This document shows, in pieces, positions 30,461 to 39,507 of a DNA stretch of 64,000 nt. The position numbers were made by a program, and so were the translations under genes. Position 1 is the stretch's first letter. Each line of letters starts with the position of its first letter. The stretch comes from Streptomyces deccanensis. Its GTDB lineage: Bacteria; Actinomycetota; Actinomycetes; Streptomycetales; Streptomycetaceae. The notes beneath the pieces are model-generated. The model searched no databases. It was given only the letters and a program-made list of their open reading frames with translations, and was not told the DNA's origin. The DNA lies in the NCBI RefSeq assembly GCF_022385335.1, contig NZ_CP092431.1:4898001-4962000 (forward strand), written 5' to 3'.

Positions 30461-30716
30461 GGGGCCAGCCTAGCCGGAGGGGGTGGGGGGCTTTGTGGGG
30501 GCTTCCGAAGGGTGGGACGAGGGAGGTTCGTCGGATCGTACGAATGGGGTGGGATGGCAGGGTGGGGTGGTAGGGGGTTGGGCCCGCTTCGCGCGCCCTG
30601 CTCTTCGCTGTACGCGTGGTGCGCGCCCTGCCCGCTTCGCTGTCCGCCCCGCGCACCCTGTCCCTCGGTGTCCGCCCCGCGCGCCCTCCTCTCCCTACTC
30701 GTGCACGATCCACTCC
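30461..30716. other. 256-nt intergenic repeats between purD and dnaX
   Basis: The stretch 30590-30710 is an imperfect direct-repeat run built on CGCGCCCTG and TGTCCGCCCCGCGC elements. No gene or terminator could be supported. Confidence 0.5.
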
Positions 30717-33224
30717 CTACTCGTTCGTGATCTCCTCGACCACCGTCGCGCCCAGTTCGCGCACGATCAGGTCGTGGCCGGAGAGGGCGGACTCGTCGAG
30801 GTCGGGGTCGTCGTCCTCGGGGATGTCGTCCTCGGGGGAGACCGGCGGGGGCTCGGGGGCCGGGGGCGGTACGGGGGCGGCGGGCTGAGCGGCCGGGGTC
30901 GACTGGTGGGGCGCTGCCGTGCCCGGGCCCGCCGGGCGGGAGGCCGGGGCCGGTGCCTGGGGCGGGCCGGGACGGGAGGACGGGGCCGGGGAGCCGCCGG
31001 AGCCGCCACCGCCGTAGCCACCGGCGCCGCCAGTGCCGTAACCGCCGCCTCCGTAACCACCTGCGGACGGGGCGGGAGATCCGTAGCCGCCGGGGGCGGA
31101 CGGAGGGGCCGAGCCGCCCGAGGTGTCGATGACGGCCTCGATCTTCCAGTGCACGTTGAACTGCTCGGCCAGGGCCGCCCGCAGGACGTCCTCGCTGCCG
31201 CTGCTCGCGAAGTTGTCGCGGGCGCCCGCGTTGACGAAGCCGATCTGCAGGGTCGTGCCGTCGAAACCGGCCACGTGCGCGTTCTGGCTGAGCAGGATCC
31301 AGGTGAAGCGGCGGCGGTTCTTCACCGTCTCCAGGATGTTGGGCCAGAGCATGCGGGGGTCGGGGCCGCCGGGGGCGGGGTTGTAGGCGGCGGCGGGGGG
31401 CGTGGCCGCCGCGGGAGGACCGGGCTGGGCGTACGCCGGGGGCGCGGCCGGGCCGGGGGTGGGCGGGGACTGGGCCCCGGGGGCGGAGCCGCCGGCGGGC
31501 GCGGCCGTGGGCCATCCGCCGGGTCGGCGTCCACTGCCCGCGGCGGCGGGGGTGGGCCAGGAGCCGGGAGCGCCGCCGGGGGTGCCCTGCGCGGTGGGCT
31601 GGGGGGAGGGCGTGGCACCCGCGCCCGGCTGGGCGTGCGCGGGAGCGGTGGGGGGCGCTGTCGGCGCACCGCTCGCGGCGGCGGCCGGGGCGTTGGGCGC
31701 ACCCTCGTGGGGGGCGGCCGGGGCCACCCCGGCGTTGCCGCCCCCGCCCTGACCGGCGGCCCCAGGTCCGCCGACGGCGCCACCGGAGCCGTACGTGTCC
31801 GAACCCGGACCCGGCGCGGGGCCGGCACCCGGCGCTCCGCCTCCGGAACCAGACCCGGCCCCCCGAACCGCGGCCCGAGCAGCCGCGGGCCCGCCGCCCG
31901 GCGGAACCTGTGCGGCAGCCGGAGCGTGGGGGGCTTGCGTCGGGTGGGTGGTGTGCGGCGCGTGGGGGGCTTGCGGAGGCATGCCCATGGGCGGGGCCGC
32001 TCCCCCGTGCGCGTCGGGCCCGGGCACGTATCCCATGGCCGGGGCGGCGCCGCCGCCGGAGAAGTTGACCCCTCGCTCCAGGCGGTCGAGGCGGGCCATG
32101 ACGGACCGTTCGTCGCCGTAGGTGGCGGGGAGGAGTACGCGGGCGCAGATCAGTTCGAGCTGGAGGCGGGGCGAGTTGGCCCCGCGCATCTCGGTGAGGC
32201 CCTCGTTGACGAGGTCGGCGGCACGGCTGAGCTCGGCGGCGCCGAAGACGCCGGCCTGGGCCCGCATCCGCTCCAGGACCTCGGCGGGGGCGTCGATGAG
32301 GCCCTTGTCGATGGCGTCCGGCACGGCGGCCAGGATCACCAGGTCCCGCAGGCGCTCCAGCAGGTCGGCGACGAACCGCCGCGGGTCGTTGCCCCCCTCG
32401 ATGACGCGGTCCACGACCTCGAAGGCCGCGGCTCCGTCCCCGGAGGCGAAGGACTCGACGACCGAGTCGAGCAACGACCCGTCCGTGTAGCCGAGGAGCG
32501 ACGTGGCCATGGCGTACGTCACGCCCTCGTCCGTCGCGCCCGCCAGCAGCTGGTCCATGACGGACATCGAGTCACGCACGGAGCCGGCGCCTGCGCGCAC
32601 GACCAGCGGGAGGACACCCTCCTCGACCGGGATCTTCTCCTTGCCGCAGACCTCGCCGAGGTACTCGCGGAGCGTGCCGGGCGGGACGAGCCGGAACGGA
32701 TAGTGATGGGTACGCGACCGGATGGTCCCGATGACCTTCTCGGGCTCGGTGGTGGCGAAGATGAACTTGAGGTGCTCCGGCGGCTCCTCGACGACCTTCA
32801 GCAGCGCGTTGAAACCGGCCGACGTGACCATGTGGGCCTCGTCGATGATGTAGATCTTGTACCGGCTGCTCGCGGGTCCGAAGAATGCCTTCTCTCGCAG
32901 CTCACGGGCGTCGTCCACGCCACCGTGCGAGGCGGCGTCGATCTCGATGACGTCGATCGACCCCGGGCCGTTGCGCGCGAGGTCCTGACAGGACTGGCAC
33001 TCCCCGCACGGCGTGGGTGTGGGTCCCTGCTCGCAGTTCAGACAGCGGGCCAGGATGCGCGCGCTGGTCGTCTTGCCGCACCCGCGCGGCCCGCTGAACA
33101 GGTACGCGTGATTGACCCGGTTGTTCCGCAACGCCTGCTGCAACGGGTCGGTGACATGCTCCTGCCCGATGACCTCGGCGAACGACTCCGGGCGATAACG
33201 GCGGTACAGCGCGAGAGACGACAC
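30717..33224 (-). CDS. dnaX: DNA polymerase III subunit gamma/tau
   Basis: An 835-residue DnaX, the clamp-loader ATPase. The N-terminal AAA+ domain begins LALYRRYRPESFAEVIGQEHV and has Walker A GPRGCGKTTSA, the zinc cysteines CLNCEQGPTPTPCGECQSC-like module (four Cys), Walker B IDEAHMVTSAGFNALLKV-type and sensor 1 FIFATTEPEKV. Domain III ends near residue 390. A 250-residue Gly/Pro/Ala linker follows, then a folded C-terminal block (RRFTWILLSQNAHVAGFDG) and a second low-complexity stretch before the tail. GTG 33224 was chosen as usual for the family; it has no ribosome site, but TATAAC lies 9 nt upstream, which would fit leaderless transcription. Confidence 0.95.
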   Translation of the reverse strand: MSSLALYRRYRPESFAEVIGQEHVTDPLQQALRNNRVNHAYLFSGPRGCGKTTSARILARCLNCEQGPTPTPCGECQSCQDLARNGPGSIDVIEIDAASHGGVDDARELREKAFFGPASSRYKIYIIDEAHMVTSAGFNALLKVVEEPPEHLKFIFATTEPEKVIGTIRSRTHHYPFRLVPPGTLREYLGEVCGKEKIPVEEGVLPLVVRAGAGSVRDSMSVMDQLLAGATDEGVTYAMATSLLGYTDGSLLDSVVESFASGDGAAAFEVVDRVIEGGNDPRRFVADLLERLRDLVILAAVPDAIDKGLIDAPAEVLERMRAQAGVFGAAELSRAADLVNEGLTEMRGANSPRLQLELICARVLLPATYGDERSVMARLDRLERGVNFSGGGAAPAMGYVPGPDAHGGAAPPMGMPPQAPHAPHTTHPTQAPHAPAAAQVPPGGGPAAARAAVRGAGSGSGGGAPGAGPAPGPGSDTYGSGGAVGGPGAAGQGGGGNAGVAPAAPHEGAPNAPAAAASGAPTAPPTAPAHAQPGAGATPSPQPTAQGTPGGAPGSWPTPAAAGSGRRPGGWPTAAPAGGSAPGAQSPPTPGPAAPPAYAQPGPPAAATPPAAAYNPAPGGPDPRMLWPNILETVKNRRRFTWILLSQNAHVAGFDGTTLQIGFVNAGARDNFASSGSEDVLRAALAEQFNVHWKIEAVIDTSGGSAPPSAPGGYGSPAPSAGGYGGGGYGTGGAGGYGGGGSGGSPAPSSRPGPPQAPAPASRPAGPGTAAPHQSTPAAQPAAPVPPPAPEPPPVSPEDDIPEDDDPDLDESALSGHDLIVRELGATVVEEITNE

Positions 33225-33277
33225 GCATACGAGGTTATAGGCGCCCACTGACAACCCGGCGCCCGAGACGACGAAGA

Positions 33278-33362
33278 CCCCTCACGCACCCGCCAGAGCC
33301 AACCTACCCTTGCTGCCTTCCGGCCCTGGGGGAGTTCAGTCAGATAGCGCCGCGTGAGGGGC
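33278..33362 (-). ncRNA. ffs: Signal recognition particle RNA (small bacterial 4.5S type)
   Basis: On the minus strand, the core GGGCCGGAAGGCAGCAAGG (GGAA tetraloop plus the Ffh-binding internal loop) is unmistakable. The ends CCCCTCACGC and GCGTGAGGGG pair over 10 bp, giving a hairpin of about 85 nt. It binds Ffh for cotranslational membrane targeting. It lies just upstream of dnaX, its usual place in streptomycetes. The exact ends are estimated from the terminal stem. Confidence 0.95.
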
Positions 33363-33507
33363 TGACCCCAGCCTACCCGATCCCCGGAGCCCGCCGACCC
33401 GCCTCCCCACCCCTCGCTCCCACCTCGTTCCTCCCTCGCCCCCACCTTGATCACCCACCGCCGAACGAGTTCGCAAGCACCCTCCGCCGTCATGTAATGT
33501 TCCTGGC

Positions 33508-33595
33508 GGAGGATTCGCCTAGAGGCCTAGGGCGCACGCTTGGAAAGCGTGTTGGGGGCAACCCCTCACGAGTTCGAATCTCGTATCCTCCGCCA
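33508..33595 (+). tRNA. tRNA-Ser(GGA), CCA end encoded
   Basis: A class II tRNA with a long variable arm. The acceptor GGAGGAT (33508-33514) pairs with ATCCTCC (33585-33591), anticodon stem CACGC/GCGTG, anticodon GGA at 33542-33544, discriminator G, then CCA at 33593-33595. It is the only tRNA here with an encoded CCA. Confidence 0.97.
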
Positions 33596-33614
33596 GTGCC
33601 TCACCGGGCACGAT

Positions 33615-33652
33615 GTCGAAGGGCCCCACCGTTCGCGGTGGGGCCCTTCGAC
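33615..33652 (+). terminator. Terminator of tRNA-Ser(GGA)
   Basis: A 17-bp stem (33615-33631 with 33636-33652) with a stable TTCG tetraloop. The stem sequence GGGCCCCACCG recurs in the terminator at 40384. Confidence 0.88.
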
Positions 33653-33842
33653 GTTTCTCGGGGTGGTCGGGGACCTGGGCGGTGTCGGGAGGGGGGCGGG
33701 GGGCTGGACGGGTGTAGTTCGGGGGTGGCTTCGGTGGGCTTCGCTTGGTGGGGCGTGTGGGCGGATTACATGAGGGGGCGCTCCGGGGTGGGGCGTGCCG
33801 GCGTGCCTCACGGGCCCCGGGTCCGATGAACGGAAGGGCGCA

Positions 33843-35117
33843 ATGGCAGAGCGCGACCCTCGCAACCGCACTGGCCGCAGTTCGCTGCTTCGCGGGCTCG
33901 TCGCCGCCGTGCTCGCGGCCGGCATGCTGGTGCTCTCAGCGGGACAAGGACACGGAACCGGCGCGGCCACTCCGGCGCCCGCCGCGGAGTTCACGCCGTT
34001 GACGGCGGACGTACTGACCAAACCGACGCCGTTCGTCGCCACGGACGGCAAGACGCACCTCTCGTACGAACTGCTCACCACGAGCTCCCTGCCCACCAGC
34101 ACGCCGCTGCGGCTCGACCGTGTCGACGTCCGGGACGCCCGCACGCACCGGGTCATCGGCTCGCTGAGCGGGCAGGCCCTGGCCGACGCCGCCCATCCGG
34201 TCGGCGACCCCCTGCCGGGTGCGGACGGGTACACCCCGGCGCCCCCGGGGCCGACACCTACCGTCATCCAGGGCTCCCAGCAGTGGATCATCTGGCTCGA
34301 CCTGGTCCTCGACCGCGGTCAGCGGGTGCCCAGGGTCCTCGAACACCATCTCTCGGGTGCCGTCCTGGCCCCCTCCGGCCCCTCCCCCTTCGAGGAGACG
34401 GTGCAGGCCACCCGGACCTCCGGCAGGCCGCCGTTGAACCTGGGCGCGCCGGTCCGCCCCGGCACCTGGTACTCCAGCGAGTCGTGCTGCGGCAACACCC
34501 ACCACCGGCGCGGCCTCGCCCCGATCAACGGCCGCTTCTACGTGCCGCAGCGCTTCGCGATCGACTGGTACCGGGTCGGCGAGCAGGGGCAGACCTGGGA
34601 GGGCGACCCCGCACTGCTCAGCAGTTACCTGAGCTACCGTCAGCCCGTCGTCGCCTCGGCCGGCGGCCGAGTGGTGGAGGTCCAGGACGGGCTCCCGGAC
34701 CAGACGCCGCCCGTCACGCCGCCCGTGCCGCCGATCGAGGAGACCGTCGGCAACCACGTCACCCTGGAAGTCGCTCCGGGCCGCTATCTGCTCTACGCCC
34801 ACCTGGCACCCGGCTCGCTCGAGGTCCGGGAGGGCGACCGGGTCCAAGCCGGCCAGGTCCTCGGGCTGATCGGCAACAGCGGCAACTCGACCACGCCGCA
34901 CCTGCACTTCCAGGTGATGACCACGCCCGAGTTCTTCCCGACCGACAGCCCGCCGTTCACCTTCCGGCAGTTCCGCGTCGTCGGACACGTCGAGCCCCGC
35001 ATCTGGGACGACAACCTGGGCCTGCAGCCGACCGGCGTCCTGCCGATCACGCCCTCGCCGCACAACGGCCTTCACCGTGCGCGGTATCCGCTCGACCGCG
35101 AGGTGCTGGAGTTCTGA
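33843..35117 (+). CDS. Secreted M23-family metallopeptidase
   Basis: A 424-residue exported protein: basic ERDPRNRTGRSS start, hydrophobic LLRGLVAAVLAAGMLVLSAG, then an Ala-rich cleavage region near residue 45. The N-terminal 200 residues are a beta-rich domain. The M23 domain follows: HHRRGLAPINGRFYVPQRFAIDW (a His and Asp as zinc ligands), GNHVTLEV, YLLYAHLAPGSL (catalytic His) and HLHFQVM (H353 and H355). M23 enzymes cleave peptidoglycan cross-bridges, although some actinobacterial members with this HHRRG variant are uncharacterised. ATG 33843 follows GGAAGGG. Confidence 0.9.
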   Translation: MAERDPRNRTGRSSLLRGLVAAVLAAGMLVLSAGQGHGTGAATPAPAAEFTPLTADVLTKPTPFVATDGKTHLSYELLTTSSLPTSTPLRLDRVDVRDARTHRVIGSLSGQALADAAHPVGDPLPGADGYTPAPPGPTPTVIQGSQQWIIWLDLVLDRGQRVPRVLEHHLSGAVLAPSGPSPFEETVQATRTSGRPPLNLGAPVRPGTWYSSESCCGNTHHRRGLAPINGRFYVPQRFAIDWYRVGEQGQTWEGDPALLSSYLSYRQPVVASAGGRVVEVQDGLPDQTPPVTPPVPPIEETVGNHVTLEVAPGRYLLYAHLAPGSLEVREGDRVQAGQVLGLIGNSGNSTTPHLHFQVMTTPEFFPTDSPPFTFRQFRVVGHVEPRIWDDNLGLQPTGVLPITPSPHNGLHRARYPLDREVLEF

Positions 35118-35224
35118 CCCCGCTCCGGTAGGACTCCGGTCGGGCCGATGTCTCGGGCGTGGTCCCGGCCGATGTCCCGGCCGTCGTCCGGGCCGTCGTC
35201 CGGGCTTTGCATAGCGAACGCGCC

Positions 35225-35258
35225 CAAGAGCCGAGCCGCCACCGCGGCTCGGCTCTTG
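35225..35258 (+). terminator. Terminator after the M23 gene
   Basis: A perfect 15-bp stem (35225-35239 with 35244-35258), loop CACC. Confidence 0.8.
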
Positions 35259-35428
35259 CGGCTGTGTGTGTCGGGGGGCACGTTTCCCCGTCTCCCGCCA
35301 GGCGCCCTTCGCGTGGGGCGGTTTGTCTCGGGCTCGGCGGCCCATGTCCGTGCGCATGTCGTCAATGCCACATCTCGGCGGGAAACGGTGACTCCGGAGC
35401 GCCCTGGAAAATATGTTTAGCCGCCTTA

Positions 35429-35459
35429 CGCATGCCTTAGGAACGTCTTCGCATGCCTT
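35429..35459 (+). promoter_or_regulatory. Two direct CGCATGCCTT boxes, 21 bp apart
   Basis: Identical 10-mers at 35429-35438 and 35450-35459 are phased by two helical turns and end 40 nt before the start codon of a gene whose own N-terminus is a helix-turn-helix. This is consistent with an autoregulatory operator. AT-rich AAAATATGTTTAG lies just upstream. Confidence 0.45.
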
Positions 35460-35498
35460 TTGCCGCTCTGCGGTGTCCGGATGGAAGTGAGGGGAACC

Positions 35499-38400
35499 GT
35501 GGCGCGTCCCGAGAGACCGCTGGATCCCGCGGCCGGCCCCGTGCCACGTCTCGCCCATGAGCTCCGGGAGCTGCGGCGGGCCGCCGGCAGCCCGTCGTAC
35601 CGGAGCATGGCCGGCGCGGCGGGGTTCTCGGCGGCGGCGTTGTCCAAGGCCGCGTCCGGGACACGGCTGCCGTCGCTCGCCGCGGTCCAGGGGTATGTGC
35701 GCGCCTGCGGGGGCGACCCCGGCGAGTGGGAACTCCGCTGGAAGCAGGCCGAGGCCGAGGCCGCGGGGGAGGCGCTCGGCGACGCCGGGGACGCGGCGCC
35801 GCCGTACCGGGGGCTGTCGCGCTTCGAGCCGGACGACCGTGACCTGTTCTTCGGCCGGGACCAGCTCGTGGAGGAGTTGCGGGAGCTGGTGTGGGGCCGG
35901 CGGTTCGCGGTCGTGTTCGGGGCGTCCGGCAGCGGCAAGTCCTCGCTGCTGCGGGCCGGGCTGATACCCCGGCTGCGGGAGCGGATAGCGGAGCAGGGCG
36001 CACCGGCGGTGCTGCGCATCCTCGCCCCCGGCCCGCGGCCCGCCACCACGTACGGCCGTCTGCTCGCCCCGGCCGAGGACGAGCCGGAGAGCTGGGTGGT
36101 GGTGGACCAGTTCGAGGAGGTCTTCACCCTCTGCCGGGACCGGGAGGAGCGCGCCCGGTTCATCGACCTGCTGCTCGCCGCGCGGGACCCGGGCAGCCGG
36201 GTGCGGGTGGTCATCGCCGTACGCGCCGACTTCTACGCCCGCTGCGCCGAGCACCGGGAGCTGGCGGACGCCCTGAGCCGCGCGTCCCTGCTGGTCGGTC
36301 CGATGAAGGCGGAGGAGCTGCGCGAGGCGGTCGTCAAACCCGCCCAGGCGGTCGGCCTGCTCGTCGAGCGGGAGCTGACCGCGCGGCTCGTCGAAGAGGT
36401 GCTCGACGAGCCCGGCGGTCTGCCGATGCTCTCGCACGTCCTGCTGGAGACATGGCGGCGCCGCCGGAGCCGGATGCTCACCCTCGCCGGGTACCAGGCG
36501 GCGGGCGGGGTGCGCGGCGCGATCGCGGCGACCGCCGAGGAGGTGTACGGGCAGCTGTCACCGGAGCAGGCCCGCACCGCCCGGCAGTTGCTGCTGCGGA
36601 TGGTCGAGCCGGGCCAGGGCACCCCCGACACCCGGCGCCCCCTCACCCGGGCCGAGATGGCGGAGTGGGCCGCGCCCGAGGTGCCGGTGATCGTGGACCG
36701 GCTGACCCGGGCCCGGCTGCTGACCGCCGACGAGGACGGCGTCCAGCTCGCCCACGAGGCGCTGATCACCTGCTGGCCGCGGCTGCACGGCTGGATCGAG
36801 GAGGACCGCGAACGGCTGCGCCACCACCGCCGCCTCGCCGAGGCCACCCGCGTCTGGCTGGAGCACGACCGCGACTCCGGTGCCCTGTACCGGGGCACCC
36901 GGCTGGCGCGCGCGGAGGAGCTGTTCGCGGACGACGACGGCATGCTCACCGCGACGGAGCGGGCCTTCCTCACCGCCGGGCTGGACGGCCGCGAGGCGGA
37001 GTTCCGCGCCGCCGCCCGCGCCGCGCGGCGGTCCCGGGCCCTGCTGGCCACCCTCTCGGCCGTCCTGGCCGTGGCCCTGGTGGCCGGGCTGGCCGCCTGG
37101 TCGGAACACCACGACAACCAGCGGCGTCGTACGGATGCGGCGGCCCGCCGGGTCGCGGAGGTCGCCGAGTCCCTGCGCACCACCGACCCGCGCACCGCCC
37201 AGCTGCTCGGCGTCGCCGCCTGGCGCGTCGCCGAGTCGCCGGAGACCCGCCGCGCCCTGCTCGGCGCCCTCGCCCAGCCCGAGACGGACGTCTTCACCGA
37301 CCCGACGCCCGGCAGCGAACCCGCCCGCTTCCTCACCCGCTCCGGCCGCAGGCTGCTCAGCACGGACGGCGACACCTGGCGCTCCTGGGACGTGCCCACG
37401 CACCGCCCGCTCGCATCGGGCCGACTGCCCGACGGCATGCTCGTCGGAGCCGACCCCGACGGGCGGCTGCTCGCGATCGTCCGGGACGACGACATGCGGC
37501 TGTGGGACAGTTCCACCGGGCGGTGGACCGGGCCGGCCCTCGCCATCGACGCCGACGTGGACTTCGGCCCCGACGGCCGCAGCTACGCGGTGAGCGGTCC
37601 GGACGACGACCTGGTGCGGCTCTACTCGACCGCCGACGGCTCACCGCTGTCCGAGACCCGGGTGACCGGCCTCGCGAACGTCGCGCCGAGCACCGACGGC
37701 CGTCTGATGGCCCTCTGCCCCACCGGCCACGCACCGCAGGTGTGGGACACCGCCCGCCACCGCACCGTGCCCGGCGCCTGGGAGGGCGGGGGCGCTCGCT
37801 GCGACGACTACTCGACGCCGGCGTTCGGCGGCCCGGGCGCCGCCGCCGACCGGTTCGCCGTGGCCTCCGCCGACGGTGTCCGCGTCTGGGACGCCGCGTC
37901 CGGGCGCCTGATCGCCGACCTTCCGGCCCCCGGCGTGGACGCGCTCGCCTTCAGCGCGGACGGGACGTTCCTGGCGACCGCCGACGACACCGAGATCAGC
38001 GCGTGGCGCCTCACGTCGTCCACGACGGGGGACCCTGGCTCGTCCACCACGGAGGACCCCGCCCCGGTCTTCCGCCACTCCCTCTACAACGAGCGCCTCT
38101 ACGGCGGGCTCGCGTGGGACCCCGACCGGCCGCTGCTGCGCTATCTCGAAGGCGGCACCGTCCACACGCTGGACCTCGCGGGCGCCGTCAGCTCCGCATG
38201 GCGCGAGCGCCCCCTGGCCTCGGTGCTGCTCAGCCCCGACGGCCGTACGCTCGCCACCGCCGAACGCACCGGGGACACCGGCTTCCGTCTCCGGCTGCGC
38301 GACACCCTTCCGCGCTCCCAGCCACGCGCCGCCGGGCACGTGTCGCGGACGCCGCCGCCGCTGCCCCTGCCCGTGTCGAGCGACCCCGAGCAGCCGATCG

Positions 38401-39332
38401 TCCCGCAGGACACCACGGCTCTGATGGCCTTCAGCCCCGACGGGGGCACCCTCGCCTACGGCGTCTCCGCGTCCGGCCGTCCGGTCGCGTCCCAGCGGTT
38501 CGTCCTCTGGGACGTGGCGCGCGGCCGCGTCCGCACCACACTGGACCTGACGACGCCGCAGTCCGACGGAGCGGTCGTCACACTCGCCCTGGGCCCCGGC
38601 GGCCACACCCTGTACGCCTCGCGCACCTCCGGCATCGGCGGACTGGCCGACGAGGTGTGGGACACCGCACGGCACCGGCGGGCCGCCGTATACCCGGACG
38701 TGGCCGACCCCGGGCTGGCCGTCCGGCCCGACGGGCGGCTCCTCGTCACCGGCGACCGTTCGGTGCGCCTGTCCCCCGGCACGTCCTCCGAGTCTTCGGC
38801 CGCGCTCGTGCGGGGAGCCGCCCCCGTCGTCCGCAGCCTCGTCCAGGGCGGCGAACTCGGCGCCCTCTCCTTCGCCCCCGACGGCTCCCGGCTCGTGGCG
38901 GGCGACCTGACCGGGCGGGTCACGCTGTGGGACGGGGACCTGAGACACCGCGTGGGCACGCTGCGCAACGTCTTCCCCGCCGCGCCCGGCGACACCGCCG
39001 AGGCGGTCAGCGCCCTCGCGCTCAGTCCCGACGGCCGCACCCTGGCCGTCGGCGGCGACGCCGGCACGCTCCAGCTGTGGGACATCGCCACCCAACAGCC
39101 CCTCGGCGGCCCGCTGACCACCCCCGGCGACGCCGTCGTGTCCCTCGCCTTCAGCACCGACAGCACGACCGTCCTCGCGGCAGGCGTCCATGTCCCGCTC
39201 CAGAGCCACACCATCGACCCCGCACAAGCCGTCACCCGGATCTGCGCCCGCACCGGCGACGCCGACCTGACACCCGCGCAATGGCGCACGTACGTGCCCG
39301 AGGCGCCGTACCGCAAGGTGTGCGGCCGTTGA
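35499..39332 (+). CDS. HTH-STAND NTPase (nSTAND1) with C-terminal WD40 repeats
   Basis: A 1277-residue multidomain protein. Residues 12-90 are an XRE-like helix-turn-helix (LRELRRAAGSPSYRSMAGAAGFSAAALSKAASG). The STAND NTPase begins at PYRGLSRFEPDDRDLFFGRD; Walker A is GASGSGKSS (141-149) and Walker B WVVVDQFEEVF near 190. A winged helix and helical arm follow to about 500, then one membrane-like segment (about 513-535), then seven or more WD40-type blades (repeats of LAFSADGT, LALSPDGRTLAVGG, LWDIATQ). Such proteins are signal-gated oligomerising switches in conflict or regulatory systems. GTG 35499 was taken as start because GAGGGG lies 5 nt upstream; ATG 35481 is an alternative. Confidence 0.9.
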   Translation: MARPERPLDPAAGPVPRLAHELRELRRAAGSPSYRSMAGAAGFSAAALSKAASGTRLPSLAAVQGYVRACGGDPGEWELRWKQAEAEAAGEALGDAGDAAPPYRGLSRFEPDDRDLFFGRDQLVEELRELVWGRRFAVVFGASGSGKSSLLRAGLIPRLRERIAEQGAPAVLRILAPGPRPATTYGRLLAPAEDEPESWVVVDQFEEVFTLCRDREERARFIDLLLAARDPGSRVRVVIAVRADFYARCAEHRELADALSRASLLVGPMKAEELREAVVKPAQAVGLLVERELTARLVEEVLDEPGGLPMLSHVLLETWRRRRSRMLTLAGYQAAGGVRGAIAATAEEVYGQLSPEQARTARQLLLRMVEPGQGTPDTRRPLTRAEMAEWAAPEVPVIVDRLTRARLLTADEDGVQLAHEALITCWPRLHGWIEEDRERLRHHRRLAEATRVWLEHDRDSGALYRGTRLARAEELFADDDGMLTATERAFLTAGLDGREAEFRAAARAARRSRALLATLSAVLAVALVAGLAAWSEHHDNQRRRTDAAARRVAEVAESLRTTDPRTAQLLGVAAWRVAESPETRRALLGALAQPETDVFTDPTPGSEPARFLTRSGRRLLSTDGDTWRSWDVPTHRPLASGRLPDGMLVGADPDGRLLAIVRDDDMRLWDSSTGRWTGPALAIDADVDFGPDGRSYAVSGPDDDLVRLYSTADGSPLSETRVTGLANVAPSTDGRLMALCPTGHAPQVWDTARHRTVPGAWEGGGARCDDYSTPAFGGPGAAADRFAVASADGVRVWDAASGRLIADLPAPGVDALAFSADGTFLATADDTEISAWRLTSSTTGDPGSSTTEDPAPVFRHSLYNERLYGGLAWDPDRPLLRYLEGGTVHTLDLAGAVSSAWRERPLASVLLSPDGRTLATAERTGDTGFRLRLRDTLPRSQPRAAGHVSRTPPPLPLPVSSDPEQPIVPQDTTALMAFSPDGGTLAYGVSASGRPVASQRFVLWDVARGRVRTTLDLTTPQSDGAVVTLALGPGGHTLYASRTSGIGGLADEVWDTARHRRAAVYPDVADPGLAVRPDGRLLVTGDRSVRLSPGTSSESSAALVRGAAPVVRSLVQGGELGALSFAPDGSRLVAGDLTGRVTLWDGDLRHRVGTLRNVFPAAPGDTAEAVSALALSPDGRTLAVGGDAGTLQLWDIATQQPLGGPLTTPGDAVVSLAFSTDSTTVLAAGVHVPLQSHTIDPAQAVTRICARTGDADLTPAQWRTYVPEAPYRKVCGR

Positions 39333-39507
39333 TTCCCGGGGCATCGGGCCGGGCCACCGGGTCCCGGAGGAGTTGATTCCTCCCTCGTACGGGGTTGGGC
39401 ACCAACTCGCGCTGCCAAAAAACTGGGCTCCCAGCCGGTTCCACGGCTACCGACCGCCCGGCCGCACACGAGTGGTCCCCCACCCGACGCACAAGGACGT
39501 AGACATC

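Larger units (their letters stand above)
35118..35498. other. 381-nt region: terminator, short repeats and an operator-like direct repeat
   Basis: It contains a GTCCGGGC/GATGTCCC short-repeat run (35140-35215), the terminator at 35225-35258 and paired CGCATGCCTT boxes just before the STAND gene. No gene is supported. Confidence 0.6.
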
